A stretch of DNA of 64,000 nucleotides from UBA3775 sp964584255 (GTDB lineage Bacteria; Bacillota; Clostridia; Lachnospirales; Lachnospiraceae), in the NCBI GenBank assembly GCA_964584255.1, contig CAZOZM010000002.1:111482-175481 (forward strand), given 5' to 3'. Position numbers and translations under genes: made by a program. Below the pieces are notes generated by a model. The model was not told the DNA's origin, ran no database searches, and saw only the letters and a program-made list of their open reading frames with translations. Every line of letters starts with the position of its first letter. Within the stretch, counting starts at the first letter, position 1. Below are positions 62,952-64,000 of the stretch, one piece after another.

Positions 62952-63311
62952 ATGATAAAGCTTTTTCCTACAACATCAAATGAGGATTTTTTCAGTGAAT
63001 CCGCTTCTTCCCCGAAATCAGTTCAGCCTCAATATGCGGAAGAAAAAAATAATCAAATAAAAAAAGCAGAAAATGCAACTGCTGAGGAAATCAGCAGAAT
63101 TGTTTCAGACTACGATGAAAAAATCAAAAAGCTCCTTATCAGTCATGAGAAGGAGCTTGAATCTTTAAAAATCGAATATGAATCATTACTTAACCAGAAA
63201 GAAAATCTTATCAACAGCATCACGGAGCAATACAACGAACTGATGAAGGTCGCTCAAAGTTACAAAAAAGACGCTGCAAAGTGGTATTCCATGGTATGTA
63301 AGCGACAGTAA
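62952..63311 (+). CDS. Coiled-coil protein of unknown function
   Basis: The 119-residue protein has a short N-terminal region (MIKLFPTTSNEDFF..) and then a long charged coiled coil (about 35-110) with heptad-like Glu/Lys/Ile/Leu spacing. It ends DAAKWYSMVCKRQ. The frame is open further upstream to 62538, but that part is antisense to the Cys-rich gene and is not coding. The ribosome site is weak (AAAGAGAG). Function unknown; it is divergent from the Cys-rich gene, and shared regulation is possible. Confidence 0.55.
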   Translation: MIKLFPTTSNEDFFSESASSPKSVQPQYAEEKNNQIKKAENATAEEISRIVSDYDEKIKKLLISHEKELESLKIEYESLLNQKENLINSITEQYNELMKVAQSYKKDAAKWYSMVCKRQ

Positions 63312-63370
63312 ATCCTTGCCCGGTATTCCCGGCAATTCCATCCGGTCGTACTATATTCCGTAATTCAGAA

Positions 63371-63808
63371 TCAGATACGGTATCTGATTCCTTTTTCGTT
63401 CAGAAACTGTTTTAACGCCTCCAACTCTTCCGGAGTCACTTCAAGGTTCATCATTAAGGATTTTCTTTCGTTCGGAAGGTTTATATCATTTTCCCGTAGC
63501 CTGTCCTTACTTTTAAAACCAAAAGCAGCATTTGTATGTGCTGACAGTAATTCCTCATTCCTTCTTTTCGCCTGTTCGACCGATAAAGTGGAAAAATATA
63601 CCCTGAACATTGCATTGACGAATGGTGAATTCAATTTTTTTATCTCATTAAGATCTTTATCCAAAGCCGAAATAATTTTCTCAACATCATCAGTTTCCTT
63701 ACACCCCTCCGGCATGCATCCCGATATCAGTTTTTCAAGCAGAATATCCCGATATTCATCCGGAATCATCCTGTCCTCATACAAACGGTTTTTAAATTTT
63801 TCCTGCAT
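63371..63808 (-). CDS. Hypothetical helical protein
   Basis: The 145-residue, charged and mostly helical protein has no family that I recognise. Notable are a short Cys pair (SGCMPEGC, about 30-37) and a C-terminal helix EVTPEELEALKQFLNEKGI. AAAGGAG lies 7 bp before the ATG, so the gene is probably real. It is convergent with the coiled-coil gene at 62952. Confidence 0.6.
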   Translation of the reverse strand: MQEKFKNRLYEDRMIPDEYRDILLEKLISGCMPEGCKETDDVEKIISALDKDLNEIKKLNSPFVNAMFRVYFSTLSVEQAKRRNEELLSAHTNAAFGFKSKDRLRENDINLPNERKSLMMNLEVTPEELEALKQFLNEKGIRYRI

Positions 63809-63840
63809 CTTTCAACTCCTTTTAAATCCGCCTGACAGCC

Positions 63841-63871
63841 AAAAAGGTACCTGCAATAATACAGGTACCTT
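63841..63871 (-). terminator. Terminator downstream of the rubrerythrin remnant
   Basis: AAGGTACCTG (63844-63853) and CAGGTACCTT (63862-63871) form a 10-bp perfect stem with an 8-base loop, followed on the minus strand by TTTTT. It lies about 30 bp after the TAA at 63900. Confidence 0.85.
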
Positions 63872-63899
63872 GTCAGTTTTCTTTCAGTTTAATTCATTT

Positions 63900-63995
63900 T
63901 TAATTGAAGTATCTGTTTAAAAGTCCCTCAAATGCCTTACCGTGGCTTGCTTCGTCACGAGCCATTTCATAAGTCACTTCGCTTCGCTCGTGACT
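63900..63995 (-). pseudogene. C-terminal remnant of a rubrerythrin-type protein
   Basis: The last 23 codons before the stop encode YEMARDEASHGKAFEGLLNRYFN, the typical end of short rubrerythrin/NADH-peroxidase proteins with the diiron ExxH ligands. Upstream, in the same frame, the sequence runs through a palindromic repeat into a TGA at 63998-63996, so the homology stops abruptly inside the window. Either the gene is truncated by the repeat or the edge of the window is a contig end. The full gene, if it exists, lies beyond the right border. Confidence 0.6.
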
Positions 63996-63996
63996 T
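63971..63996. repeat. Small palindromic repeat at the rubrerythrin break
   Basis: AAGTCAC and GTGACTT (7 bp) flank TTCGCTTCGCTC, which itself is a short TTCGC tandem. It lies exactly where the rubrerythrin similarity ends. It may be a dispersed repeat, a hairpin at a rearrangement join, or an assembly feature. Confidence 0.5.
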
Positions 63997-64000
63997 CAAA

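Noticed and set aside
1..64000. CRISPR array, prophage, IS element, rRNA or tRNA
   Set aside because: No regularly spaced repeats, transposase or phage frames, or cloverleaf/rRNA sequences were recognised while reading both strands; a covariance scan would be decisive.

Overview
The window (about 64 kb, roughly 43% GC by eye) looks like chromosome of an anaerobic gut Firmicute, most likely a Lachnospiraceae member. The evidence is the gene content: FprA flavodiiron protein, rubrerythrin remnant, cellobiose phosphorylase, Clostridia-type DUF families (DUF896, DUF4250, DUF6273, DUF6512), strong GGAGG ribosome binding sites and a PxTGD-type wall sorting signal. No rRNA, tRNA, CRISPR array, IS element or phage was seen. 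The genus cannot be fixed from sequence reading alone.

Layout. 1-10.6 kb: a partial AEC transporter, a small DtxR-type regulator, a thioesterase, a proB-proC-homocysteine methyltransferase/MTHFR-EamA operon, an NhaD/ArsB-type transporter, a histidine phosphatase and an unusual cytoplasmic ParB-like/BMP fusion. 10.6-16.9 kb: a REC-REC-GGDEF-EAL c-di-GMP protein, aroK-fprA behind a structured leader, and small membrane proteins.

16.9-22.5 kb is the highlight. A cobalamin riboswitch with its own terminator precedes a wall-anchored alpha/alpha-toroid protein, a membrane-anchored DUF4430 protein and a complete ECF transporter (T, fused A-A', S). The toroid and DUF4430 domains correspond to the two domains of animal intrinsic factor/transcobalamin, here on separate surface proteins. 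I read it as a vitamin B12 capture-and-import system; function is inferred, not shown.

22.5-33.4 kb: a heterodimeric ABC exporter with one degenerate ATP site, an acyl-ACP thioesterase, an SGNH lipoprotein, birA, and several proteins that join an N-terminal zinc ribbon to membrane segments. 33.4-43 kb: ylmH, glpK with a monoglyceride-lipase-like hydrolase, dus, a YgiQ-type radical SAM protein, and an amino-acid ABC system with fused binding protein and permease. 43-52 kb: a giant beta-propeller hybrid sensor kinase, a frameshifted subtilase, and cellobiose phosphorylase with a structured leader and expression-adapted codons.

52-64 kb: SEC-C and DUF6273 proteins, rarA, DUF4250, YigZ, a class A PBP, a decayed MacB/FtsX-type ABC cassette with several frameshifts, a cysteine-rich possible surface or spore protein, and at the right edge the tail of a rubrerythrin gene cut off by a small palindromic repeat. 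Start codons were moved from the longest ORF to the site behind a clear Shine-Dalgarno sequence wherever one was visible.
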